Shown: piece by piece, positions 48,691 through 60,800 of the stretch
Layout of the letters: the number at the start of each line of letters is the position of its first letter
How positions within the stretch are numbered: position 1 is the first letter of the stretch
Assembly (NCBI GenBank): GCA_026874595.1
Contig: CM049315.1
Location: forward strand, 15,132,164 to 15,196,163
DNA: 64,000 nt
Source: Sipunculus nudus
Lineage: Eukaryota; Annelida; Sipuncula; Golfingiida; Sipunculidae
Reading direction: 5' to 3'
Made by a program: the position numbers and the translations under genes
Notes under the pieces: model-generated
Database searches by the model: none
What the model was told of the DNA's origin: nothing
Seen by the model: the letters and a program-made list of their open reading frames with translations, nothing else

Positions 48691-50522
48691 TACTTTACCC
48701 ATGCCTCTGTGATTTGGCGGAAACACGTAGTCGCTTGTCGCCTTCCCATATTCTATTTTTATGTTAAATTATAATAATGATGATGATAAAAATAATAATT
48801 ATAAAAATAATAATAATAAAAAGAAAGAAATAAATAGAAAATTAATCAATGTTTAAAAAAGTTTGTCGTCACGAAATAGTCCTCTCTGCCTCACAAAATA
48901 CTTTTCTTGGCAGCCCCGGCGATATATGGTGTGACGATTCCTCAAAGCTCCCATCATCAAGAACAGGACCAGGTACATGCGACATGCCTAGCTACAGGTC
49001 CAGGTGAGGTACAGGATTTTAGAGTATCCAGGTATAGGGTCAGTAGTTTATCAAATATATGGCAACAGAGAAATAGACCTCCGATCAATTCAAAGACACT
49101 TTAACAAAAATAATTGCATGATTTCATCTATATGTATGTCATCATGTGAACTTTCAGTATTATACCAGCACCTAGAATACATAATACCCGATACATATAG
49201 AGGTATCAGGTACCGCCTACTCTGACATCCAGGTTGAAATACTCTTTATCTGGTACCTGCATCAACCCTGATCGTCATAAGACAAGTGGCGCCGCCTTGC
49301 GTCGACACAACAAGATAACCGGGCATACCGCACTCGGACAATGTGTTCGACAGCCTGAGTAATGTATATTAATGTCCCTGTGTGATCAGTCGTAGTATAT
49401 AATATCTATTCACTGACGGGTGAGATTGTCATTTTTTGTATTCAGAGACGACTTTATTTTTGATGCCGCTATTAATATGTAACGGGTATTTGTTTTTTAC
49501 ATCGCCGGGACAAAACAGTGTTTCTTGCATCGCAGGACAAGACCGACAGAACAGTGTTTTGTTTAAACTGGTTGCAAAAATGAGTGGTCGTTTAAACACA
49601 AGACCAAAATGCACTGGGTCGTCAACGACTCGCTTGTTTGTTGCTAAGTCCGGCCTATGTTATTTAAATTATTTAAATAAGCTTCATTAACAATCAAACT
49701 AACACCTGACAGTGTGCAGAGTGGCGGAAACCCCGGACCAGAAGTCCGTTCAGCCGTCACTCTGCCATAGGACTCTGTTGAAACCGCACGTTTCACTACA
49801 CTGGTCTGTTTTCATCATCAGGTGAGAAATTTTTTTTTTCATTCCTTTAGTTTCTTACAGTTGCCTTGCTAATTTCAGTCATTCATTCCCTTTTCTTCTA
49901 ATATTTCATCCAACAGGTCTTAAGACTCACAAAGTCATATTTTAGTGTTTTGTACAAAATTGTACATGATGCCTTCATTGGAAGGTTTGGTTTAAGCTGT
50001 TTTCTCAAATGGTACATAATGCCTTCATCGGAAGGTTTAAGGTTTAAGCTGTATTCTAAAATGGTACATAATGCCTTCATCGGAGGTTTAAGGTTTAAGC
50101 TGTTTTCTATGTGTTTCTGTGTTTTAACTCTGTATCGCTTATATGTAATTTATTTTGACCGCTAGCATTAATGTTCATCAGGTCACTATGTATATAAGAC
50201 TCTGCCACAGAGCTTTGTGGAAACCACACGTTTCACTACACTGGTCTGTTTTCATCATCAGGTCCATTAAAGGATTCCATTGGCAATAGTCATTTGTCCT
50301 TGTTTGTCGAGTTCGGAGAGTGGTCACGATCGGTGACGAATTCCCGCAACATCGGTCTGAGCACAGGCACCTGTCGTATAAATAGTGTCTTTACGGGTAT
50401 ATAGAGGGTTAACGGGTATATAAGGCATGGGACCCCCGGCCCTACTATACTAATAATAGAGAAAGGCACACCACTTTTCCAGGCGACCGCTGTGACCCGG
50501 CCACTTCACCAGCTGAATTTAT

Positions 50523-50988
50523 ATGTTTACCTTAGTAAAATGCACAAGAAACACTGATCGTTACAAAGCAGAAGGATTGTTGCACCTACTGAAACCAGCA
50601 ATAGGTTCATACAAGCTCGCTGTTATTAATTCCTTGTCTGGTTTGTTGACGAAATCCGTCAGATTCTGTCCAAATGCATGCCGGGTCCCATGTTCACTTG
50701 ACTTCTTGCATTATCACAATCCGGCATCGTACATACGACATCCCGTTTTTTCGTGTATACCTCAAAAACATCAACAAATATCCACGTGCATACCCATTGA
50801 GCCCGGAACTTTTATCATCAGTGCACCTAAACCGGAAGTTTGCACTGCATGGATTATTCATTTGGACAGAATCTGACGGATTTCGTGTGGGTCTGAGCCC
50901 CGCATCGGAGCTGGACCGTTACAAATATACTACGTTTGACCTGGGTGATTGCATACGCCTGATTTTTCTTTACATGTATCAGGCATAA
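50523..50988 (+). CDS. Uncharacterised open frame in unit 2, frameshifted
   Basis: Copy of the frame at 41,629-42,094 with the same extra A, so it is also split into a 117-residue frame (50,523-50,876) and an overlapping 104-residue frame (50,674-50,988). TATA box at 50,377 and inverted-repeat arms at 50,649-50,676 and 50,859-50,886. No recognised domain. Confidence 0.3.
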
Positions 50989-53408
50989 AAAAGTTCCGAA
51001 TCCTCATATTTGTCAACATAATGTCGTATAATTTACTCTATGCGAGTGAAGGTGCGCGCTCGCGTGTGTGTAATGGTGTGTGTATGTGTCTTTTCACGGA
51101 GCGAGTATAGAATCCGGTCTACTTGAACGAGGTAATGGGTGTATACGGACGGACTTAATGATGATTAGGATTCATGTAATGGAGAAGTTAGAGGCAGGTC
51201 GATGTCATATCATCAGGCATGTCATGGCTTATGCTGATTACTACTTGCATGAGACGGTCCAGTCAGTTTAGACCCATCTTGGAAATGAAGACCGTATTCT
51301 GTACTCGGGCCCTTTTGACTATAAATGGCATTTTGTACCAACTGACCTTGGTGATAAGACATGACCTTGTTGTATGATGACTGGTGTTGTATGTAACGTA
51401 TACAGATGACTGGTGGCACATCCGTAATAACAAAGGTCTGTTTCTAACCACAGACTTATCAATTACAACTGAACTTAGCAAGGTAAATACTTCCTGGTTT
51501 CGAACAATCATCTCGACGCAATAGCACAGTTTAACATTAAGATAAGACGGGGCACTACTCAGTGAGCGCATACCTCTTCCAAACCAGGGTAAACTCGATT
51601 TTCCTTTTTACAGGGAAAGTAGCTGTTTCTTACCGCAGACTGATGTACAAAATGGACTAAAATGACTCTCTATCAATATTCTGATTGTAACTAATAAGGC
51701 CAGCTATATGTTTAAAAATGCCTTGCACAGGATTAGACAGACGCACACACAGGCATACAGAAAATGGAAACAAATGGATTGCTGTTGGTTAAAAAAGAGG
51801 GAAATGAGAAACTGCCGACAGTCCACATTAACACGACAAACTAAACCTGTGAAAACAATATTAAAGTGTGTAAAGGTGATATAAATGAGGGTGTTTCATA
51901 ACCAGCAGTCAGATTGTCATCTGGATTGCTTGTCTGTATACACAACTGAGTTTAAAAGAAATTAAACATATAAGAAGTCATAACATATCTTTTGAACCAA
52001 ATAAAGTGAGGTAATCAGGTCCCATAAATCACTGGCTTATAGACGCTTCTTGCTGTACTGGCAGGGGTGGGGCTGCTTCCCCATAAAATGTAGTATGCTG
52101 GCTTATTTCAATTCGAACAACGGTATCAAAAACTCATCAGTCCAGAGCTGCTTGGTGTTTCGCCTCAGTGGTTAATTAAGAGATGATCACCTGGATCACT
52201 TTGCCTTTTTGTGGGACCACTAAACTCACTGATCAACCATTTATTTAATACAGCAATAAACTGTCCGGCGATATCAGAATGACATCTGCAATGATCCTCA
52301 ATGTTACCATTTGCCCTTGAAATATTGATTATGGAGAATAAGTATAGCGGCAGGTGTCATCAATAAAACTAATTAACCCTAATTAGCCTCCCAGGGATTC
52401 TCAGGTTTTACAATTGCTGACACCGGTGACGAAGGTGACGAGATAAATATGTGCCCGTGTACAGCGAACTGATAATGTTAACACTACGGTGACTGATATA
52501 GGACACAGAAAAAAATATTTATCTCGAGATCTCGATAATACCTTGTGTACAAGTAGCCTGTGGATAAAATGTTAATATGTCAAAGTGGCGTTATAAGAAC
52601 CTTTCCCAGCCAGGATTACCTTCACTTCTTTAATATGTATATGCAGAGTTAGCCGGTATTACAAAAAAATCTATAAATATGGCAGGTATATAGTGACTTT
52701 AAGACCAAAGCAGAGCATTTTGTCGAAATAATTTAACCGTTTATTTATGAATATAAATCATTTATGAAAATAGGTTGACTTAAGGTAAGGCGCTGTTTGT
52801 TATGACCTCGTATCCTGCATTGCAACACCAGAGGGGAGCACTGTATTTTTGTCCAATCAGATGAAACTTTGTGCTGGAAGACAAAGCCAAGCGAGGAATA
52901 CACGGAGCCAATCATATCCATTTCTTTTTGAGTGACAGCTCATCCCCCAGCGTAACCGTCTGAACAGGCCACAGGCTCAGAGAGAATTGCCCCTGACGTG
53001 GTTTGCTTAGGGCCTTGGGCACATAGGATGCTCGGCCGGTGAGCTGTAATTCAAACGAAACGTAACAACAAAGGCTGCGTGCACAACTCGCTGGCTGGTT
53101 TTAGTTCTGCAGACAACAGATACATGGCTACGCTAAAACAGTCATAATGTCATAATCGAATCGGTCCATGATGCGAGAATGCAGAGGGAGCAATTTAAAT
53201 TCGACCGGAAACTCATCAAACGGCGCTTGAAGCGCGGCAATGGGCGGAGCCAGGATGCCTGTCGAGTGTTTGTTTATTGGCATCTGATTGGCTGCTTGTC
53301 ACATCTTACGCACGTTTATTTCAGTGGACAACAAACCGCCATCTGGTGTCTAAATATATCATAAACGGTCAAAGCTGGCAGCGTGAAAATCAGTTGCTTC
53401 TTTAGAAG

Positions 53409-53716
53409 CGCAAGATTTCTGCTTCCTCGGGAGCGTAGTGGAAAATCCAAGGCTCTGTCTGATGCATATTTTTGTATTGAGCAGATACATATGAACTAAA
53501 TGACGCATATTTTAATCCCAAGGTTTTTGCAGGAACTTTTGTCATGTGTTTCACTTATATGATATAAAGATTACTTCTGCAAGAATTATCCAGGAACACC
53601 CTCCCCAAATATCAACACAGAAAGAAAAATTACCTTATTCCAGAATCTCACAAAAAATAAATTTTGGAAAGAGACGTAAGGCATATACAGGGAGTTACTA
53701 ATTTTTAAGTGAGAAG
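53409..53716. other. 308-bp segment present in unit 2, absent in unit 1
   Basis: The segment sits between two AGAAG motifs. Unit 1 has a single AGAAG and continues directly into 'ttttcttgccgat'. Because the segment includes the rest of the inverted-repeat arm whose partner exists in both units, unit 2 probably keeps the older form and unit 1 has a deletion between the 5-bp repeats. The deletion alters the overlapping minus-strand open frame (44,465-44,650 against 53,586-53,852), which I do not consider coding. Confidence 0.8.
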
Positions 53717-54045
53717 TTTTCTTGCCGATAAACAACATAGGTTCGACAGCTTCATTGCTTGGGAAATATGGTAGATTTAACGATTGTCTAAAGAAGCATT
53801 CTTCCGTGAAATTATATGAAACATGCTTAGTATTATGAAGCTCAGGGGACATCGTGAAACACGATGTTTATTCAGCTGAGGGTATAGTCTTAGGCATGTT
53901 TACAGACACATGCGTTATTTGTATACAAAATGTGACGAAATTTAATATACAGATTTTGCTAAAAATTTGTCATGTGGTCTTTGGATAAAAATCTTTACTT
54001 CTTTTTTTAGAAAGAAAATTCCTTTTGAGGCGTGGATATGGGAGA

Positions 54046-54161
54046 TCAATGGGGATTATAGTGGAGCCGAGTGACCGCGTATTGCACGGAAATGCCTTTT
54101 TGGCAGGACATGCGCGCTGGCCACGGTCTTAAAAGGCCAGTGAAAATCCCCGAAGCGCCTC
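54046..54161 (-). CDS. Candidate second exon, unit 2
   Basis: Same acceptor, frame and stop as 44,844-44,959, with one coding substitution (Val to Leu codon at 54,066). Support is limited to a compatible phase and a 37-codon open frame. Confidence 0.25.
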
Positions 54162-54482
54162 CTGAAAAAGCGTCACAGGCGTGGAGGTCCTTGCAGCACA
54201 AAAGAAATAGGGGCACCTTATGGGGGAAATATTAAAATTATTAATTATTCAGCTTTGTGGGGCATATTACCGCAAAATAAAACAAACTTGTCCTAGAAGA
54301 GCACACCAACGATACGTCTGCCGAATTTGGAGAGTCAAATCAGAACGGAAGCAGGTAAACCGTGGTCTGGAAATCTCCGTATTAATTATATTGATCAGTA
54401 ATGATGTTATAATTATATATTTTAGTTTTGAATTTCATTATTATAGTTATGACCTTTCAAATTATATTTCCGGAGAACTTAC

Positions 54483-54624
54483 CGTACTCGTTAACGGATA
54501 CAGCTAGACTTCTTTCAGAATCGTCTTCACCGCTTCCTTCATCTATTAAGCTCCCTGAATCGGCGCTCTTGACATAAAACAATAAAGCCAGAAGGAGAAG
54601 CGAGGATGCACGTCCGCCAGACAT
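54483..54624 (-). CDS. Signal-peptide first exon with Ser-Gly GAG-attachment motif, unit 2
   Basis: Second copy of the exon at 45,281-45,422, 9,202 bp away in the same orientation. ATG at 54,624-54,622, donor after 54,483. The 47 codons look identical to unit 1, as do the flanking upstream sequence and donor. Two identical first exons in tandem could act as alternative promoters for one downstream gene, as the starts of two gene copies, or could reflect an assembly that kept two haplotypes. If the downstream gene has only one set of later exons (below 39 kb), the unit 1 exon would be the nearer start. Unit 3 ends before it reaches this exon. Confidence 0.6.
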
Positions 54625-55221
54625 CTCTAACAGCTAACTGCCTGGAACACTGCAAAATATACCGGCAATCTTTTATTTAAGTCATATCATACAGAGGTTT
54701 GCTTGTGTAACTCAATGAAAGATTTTTTTAAGGTTTGAAAGACACCTATAAATCACAGAAATTGGTTTTGGAAACTGGATCCGTCATTTGTATTGGCAAG
54801 GTCGTGTACCTTTACAAAGAAGTTTCATTCTATCTGAACATATCGTACATATCAGGTAACACTCTGGTGTTATGCATGCCATGAAAGAGTACTCGACATA
54901 TTCAGTCGCCCAAGTATTTAGGATTATGTATTAGCAACATAGGAAACATATACACACCTTTCTTCATATACTTATGTAGATATGGAAACGTGTAAATATT
55001 AGTTATTTAATTACCCGTTATTACTATATAGTCGGATATATATATCAATATTTATCAAGGCAGAACGCTTTATTTTTTACAAATATTGGTATTATTGTTT
55101 TAATGTATTGTATTTCATTATATTATTCAATTCAATAAATACAAATGCTCCACAAACAACAACCAAACACACATAGACACTTTTAGCGATTATATTAAAC
55201 GGCCTAATACTAACCTATATA

Positions 55222-55662
55222 GGAAGCCAACGGAGCTACACATTGACAAGGTAGGTGTCGAGGATGTCTGGGCAACGTTCAGAGATGTAGTCCAATCCAC
55301 CTCATTGGACGTCCTTGGACCAACAATTATGAGGCACCAGGACTGGTTTGATGAAAACAATGACCAGATACAAGAGCTCTTTTCAGAAAAACACAGGCTT
55401 CATCTTGTGTATTACAGAAACCCACCTCATCCTCAAAGAAAGCGTCATTCACAAATATCCACCGTTTGGTCAAGACTAAACTGTGCAACATGCAAGATAG
55501 CTGGCTCAGAGACAAATCAGCAGAGATCACGACATATGCAGATATGCATGACTAAGAGATGCAAGGACGCTCTCAAAGTGTATGGACTGCAGTCTTCTGA
55601 CACATCTCCTCTCCTGACTGCTGATAGATCGGCCTTGATCACTCACAAGTCACATATTTATA
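55222..55662 (+). pseudogene. LINE ORF2 relic, unit 2
   Basis: Copy of 46,020-46,460 with the same frameshifts, which shows the relic was already dead before the 9-kb duplication. No additional LINE domains flank it. Confidence 0.75.
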
Positions 55663-55814
55663 TAAATATATTTTTATCTTGATAAACACATATATAAAAT
55701 TAAGATATATATATATATATATTACGCCCCCGAGGCAGCAGAAATCTTGCGCTTCTAAAGAAGCAACTGATTTTATAGGAAGTAGCCCTATAGGTAAAGC
55801 GCTGTGTAAAGAGC

Positions 55815-55816
<2 letters not shown>

Positions 55817-55891
<75 letters not shown>
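55817..55891. repeat. (TA)n microsatellite, unit 2
   Basis: About 75 bp of TA. Length and purity differ from unit 1. Confidence 0.95.
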
Positions 55892-55892
<1 letters not shown>

Positions 55893-56739
55893 TGTAACAG
55901 CTCAGTTTAAGTGTTCCATTCAAACACCCTAAAAAATTCTAATAGAAATAGAGTAATCATAATTATATTTCATTGACATGTTTCTATATGGATAATTATA
56001 GTTCTTCCCGAATGAAGTTTCTAACGATTCGTTGAATGAAGCCGATGTTAAAGCGTGCATGTGACATTTGTGACAGACCTATATGACCCGAGTAAAGATC
56101 CTGTCATGTCTGATTTATGAATTATTTCACAGTTATATAACGGGGTGTGTAAATAACTATGTTATCAATATGAGCAATGTAAGGCTTTATACTGATTAAA
56201 AGTGTCACTGCTGCCATTAAGAGAACACTCCGTAAATATAGAATATCCTCTCTATAGATTTTCTAATCAATTTATATCATGTGTAGGTGATGAAAATTAC
56301 TTAGTGAAAGGTCGTTTTTATTCTATACTATTAATTTCAGAATTCAGATCATATGATCCCTTCACAAATTAAACCTATGTAAGCAATGCTAACAAATAGC
56401 TCGTTAAACTGCATGAATACGTCAGGGCAAGTGCAAATGTGCTTTGGAGCTGAGAAATAGATGAAAATGAGTAATAAATATGATATAAAAATAGATTTTA
56501 CTGGTGGTAGTTTACAGATATAATGAGACTGGCCCATGAGAGTCGTAAGGTTGTTGCGTTTAAATCAGATCCTAATTGTATCCGCCAAAACAGTTTTGTG
56601 GATATTATATATTTACGCGGGTTCCGTCGCCGCCGCGCGTTCGTTTCCGGAGACCTTCTCTAAGACCCTTAGACCGATCTTTCCCAAAAAAACCCGGGGT
56701 AGTTATTCACTCACATGTGTAGATGTGCGTAAGAAAGAC

Positions 56740-57880
56740 ATGTGGCGCCAACGGCAATCCTCTCTGTGCGGTATGAATCTTGGTGTCTTTGTGATAACTG
56801 CCCATATCTCAGGAGTGTTTGAATGTAATGAGCTGAAATTTTGTATGTCCATAATTGCGCCGCATACAATCATTTTTGCATGGCGTCCACCCATGCATTT
56901 GCCATCTGTTAATTTAAATGAATGGTTCAATGTATCGGGATGAAATTGTGCATGTCTGAAGTTTTTGGATAAGTCCATCTCGTATTCAAGACTGTCGTAT
57001 TCTGTAATCGTTTTTGCCTAGCGTCCATCCGTTCGTCTGCTTTGGGGAAGATAGCTCATATCTCAGGAATGGTTCAATGTATTTGTCTAAAATTTGACAT
57101 GTCCATCCAGCTTGGATACCTGCATCTCGTTCTTAAGACTGGTTGTGCGATCTGTAATCGTTTTTGCGTAACGTCCATCCGTACGTCTGCTTTTGGTAAA
57201 AATTGCTCATATCTGAGGATTGGTTCTGCAATTGTACATATTCATAGATCTTCAATATCTCCATCATGTACTTATGACTGGTGGCGCCATCTGCAACCTA
57301 CTTTGTGGCATCCATCCGTGCATTTGCTTTTCGTGAACATTGCTCATATGTCAGAAGTGGTTCAATTTATAGGTCTGAAATTTGTCATGATCATCCATCT
57401 TGGGAATTCCTTATACACCAGACATGTGGCGCCATCTACCTTCCCGTTTTTGTAGAATACATTTATGCCCTTTCTTTGGGAGTGGTTTGCCGCATTGGCT
57501 TGAAATTGTGCATACCCATAGATACCTCAATCTCGTTATTAAGACTGGTGGTGACATCTGCAATCGTTTTTGCGTGGTGTCCATCTGTCCGTTTGTGTAT
57601 ATGTGGAGTGGATGGATGTCTCAGCCTTAAATTTTGCATATTTATCTGTCTTGGATAGCTTTTTTGTAGACCAGACAGGTGGCGCCACCTGCTGTTCCGT
57701 GTTTTAAGAATACATTGATGCACTTTTTTCTCAGTAGTGGATTGGTGTCTTGGCCTTAGATTTTGTTTGGTTTATCTTCTATAGACCTGTTTTTGGTGAA
57801 AATTGCACATATATGAGGAGATTAATTGGCATCACTGATGCAACAAATTTGTGTCATGTCATGGCAGGGACATTTAATGC
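56740..57880. repeat. ~140-bp minisatellite across the unit 2/unit 3 junction
   Basis: Counterpart of 47,560-48,690 with the unit junction at 57,333. Same unit order, a few substitutions. Confidence 0.85.
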
Positions 57881-60800
57881 CTTACTTTACCCATGCCTCT
57901 GTGATTTGGCGGAAACACGTAGTCGCTTGTCGCCTTCCCATATTCTATTTTTATGTTAAATTATAATAATGATGATGATAAAAATAATAATTATAAAAAT
58001 AATAATAATAAAAAGAAAGAAATAAATAGAAAATTAATCAATGTTAAAAAAAGTTTGTCGTCACGAAATAGTCCTCTCTGCCTCACAAAATACTTTTCTT
58101 GGCAGCCCCGGCGATATATGGTGTGACGATTCCTCAAAGCTCCCATCATCAAGAACAGGACCAGGTACATGCGACATGCCTAGCTACAGGTCCAGGTGAG
58201 GTACAGGATTTTAGAGTATCCAGGTATAGGGTCAGTAGTTTATCAAATATATGGCAACAGAGAAATAGACCTCCGATCAATTCAAAGACACTTTAACAAA
58301 AATAATTGCATGATTTCATCTATATGTATGTCATCATGTGAACTTTCAGTATTATACCAGCACCTAGAATACATAATACCCGATACATATAGAGGTATCA
58401 GGTACCGCCTACTCTGACATCCAGGTTGAAATACTCTTTATCTGGTACCTGCATCAACCCTGATCGTCATAAGACAAGTGGCGCCGCCTTGCGTCGACAC
58501 AACAAGATAACCGGGCATACCGCACTCGGACAATGTGTTCGACAGCCTGAGTAATGTATATTAATGTCCCTGTGTGATCAGTCGTAGTATATAATATCTA
58601 TTCACTGACGGGTGAGATTGTCATTTTTTGTATTCAGAGACGACTTTATTTTTGATGCCGCTATTAATATGTAACGGGTATTTGTTTTTTACATCGCCGG
58701 GACAAAACAGTGTTTCTTGCATCGCAGGACAAGACCGACAGAACAGTGTTTTGTTTAAACTGGTTGCAAAAATGAGTGGTCGTTTAAACACAAGACCAAA
58801 ATGCACTGGGTCGTCAACGACTCGCTTGTTTGTTGCTAAGTCCGGCCTATGTTATTTAAATTATTTAAATAAGCTTCATTAACAATCAAACTAACACCTG
58901 ACAGTGTGCAGAGTGGCGGAAACCCCGGACCAGAAGTCCGTTCAGCCGTCACTCTGCCATAGGACTCTGTTGAAACCGCACGTTTCACTACACTGGTCTG
59001 TTTTCATCATCAGGTGAGAAATTTTTTTTTTCATTCCTTTAGTTTCTTACAGTTGCCTTGCTAATTTCAGTCATTCATTCCCTTTTCTTCTAATATTTCA
59101 TCCAACAGGTCTTAAGACTCACAAAATCATATTTTAGTGTTTTGTACAAAATTGTACATGATGCCTTCATTGGAAGGTTTGGTTTAAGCTGTTTTCTCAA
59201 ATGGTACATAATGCCTTCATCGGAAGGTTTAAGGTTTAAGCTGTATTCTAAAATGGTACATAATGCCTTCATCGGAGGTTTAAGGTTTAAGCTGTTTTCT
59301 ATGTGTTTCTGTGTTTTAACTCTGTATCGCTTATATGTAATTTATTTTGACCGCTAGCATTAATGTTCATCAGGTCACTATGTATATAAGACTCTGCCAC
59401 AGAGCTTTGTGGAAACCACACGTTTCACTACACTGGTCTGTTTTCATCATCAGGTCCATTAAAGGATTCCATTGGCAATAGTCATTTGTCCTTGTTTGTC
59501 GAGTTCGGAGAGTGGTCACGATCGGTGACGAATTCCCGCAACATCGGTCTGAGCACAGGCACCTGTCGTATAAATAGTGTCTTTACGGGTATATAGAGGG
59601 TTAACGGGTATATAAGGCATGGGACCCCCGGCCCTACTATACTAATAATAGAGAAAGGCACACCACTTTTCCAGGCGACCGCTGTGACCCGGCCACTTCA
59701 CCAGCTGAATTTATATGTTTACCTTAGTAAAATGCACAAGAAACACTGATCGTTACAAAGCAGAAGGATTGTTGCACCTACTGAAACCAGCAATAGGTTC
59801 ATACAAGCTCGCTGTTATTAATTCCTTGTCTGGTTTGTTGACGAAATCCGTCAGATTCTGTCCAAATGCATGCCGGGTCCCATGTTCACTTGACTTCTTG
59901 CATTATCACAATCCGGCATCGTACATACGACATCCCGTTTTTTCGTGTATACCTCAAAAACATCAACAATATCCACGTGCATACCCATTGAGCCCGGAAC
60001 TTTTATCATCAGTGCACCTAAACCGGAAGTTTGCACTGCATGGATTATTCATTTGGACAGAATCTGACGGATTTCGTGTGGGTCTGAGCCCCGCATCGGA
60101 GCTGGACCGTTACAAATATACTACGTTTGACCTGGGTGATTGCATACGCCTGATTTTTCTTTACATGTATCAGGCATAAAAAAGTTCCGATTCCTCATAT
60201 TTGTCAACATAATGTCGTATAATTTACTCTATGCGAGTGAAGGTGCGCGCTCGCGTGTGTGTAATGGTGTGTGTATGTGTCTTTTCACGGAGCGAGTATA
60301 GAATCCGGTCTACTTAACGAGGTAATGGGTGTATACGGACGGACGTAATGATGATTAGGATTCATGTAATGGAGAAGTTAGAGGCAGGTCGATGTCATAT
60401 CATCAGGCATGTCATGGCTTATGCTGATTACTACTTGCATGAGACGGTCCAGTCAGTTTAGACCCATCTTGGAAATGAAGACCGTATTCTGTACTCGGGC
60501 CCTTTTGACTATAAATGGCATTTTGTACCAACTGACCTTGGTGATAAGACATGACCTTGTTGTATGATGACTGGTGTTGTATGTAACGTATACAGATGAC
60601 TGGTGGCACATCCGTAATAACAAAGGTCTGTTTCTAACCACAGACCTATCAGTTACAACTGGACTCAACAAAGTAAATACTTCCTAGTTTGGAACAAACA
60701 TCCCAGAAGCACAGTTTAACATTAAGATAAGACGGGGCACTACTCAGTGAGCGCACACCTCTTCCAAAACAGGCTAAACTCTTCTTTTTTACAGGAAATG

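Larger units (their letters stand above)
53386..55774. repeat. 52-bp inverted repeats bounding 2.4 kb in unit 2
   Basis: Left arm 53,386-53,437 starts AAAATCAGTTGCTTCTTTAG. Right arm 55,723-55,774 is its reverse complement apart from a few bases around the CCTCGGG part. The enclosed 2.3 kb holds the signal-peptide exon and the LINE relic. Terminal inverted repeats would normally suggest a DNA transposon, but no transposase and no clear target duplication (both flanks share only an AAAAT extension of the arms) are present. Confidence 0.7.
48141..57332. repeat. 9-kb tandem unit 2 (9,192 bp)
   Basis: Same content and orientation as unit 1. Positions map as unit 1 + 8,894 up to 53,408, then + 9,202 from 53,717 because of the extra 308 bp, then about + 9,192 after the TA tract at 55,817. 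It contains its own signal-peptide exon (54,483-54,624), LINE relic and TATA-preceded open frame. Confidence 0.95.

Noticed and set aside
55639-55923. Ile-Tyr repeat 'proteins' at TA tracts (also near 3,200, 9,026, 26,826, 30,435, 46,477, 62,855)
   Set aside because: They arise from TA microsatellites, which code for Ile-Tyr in any frame.
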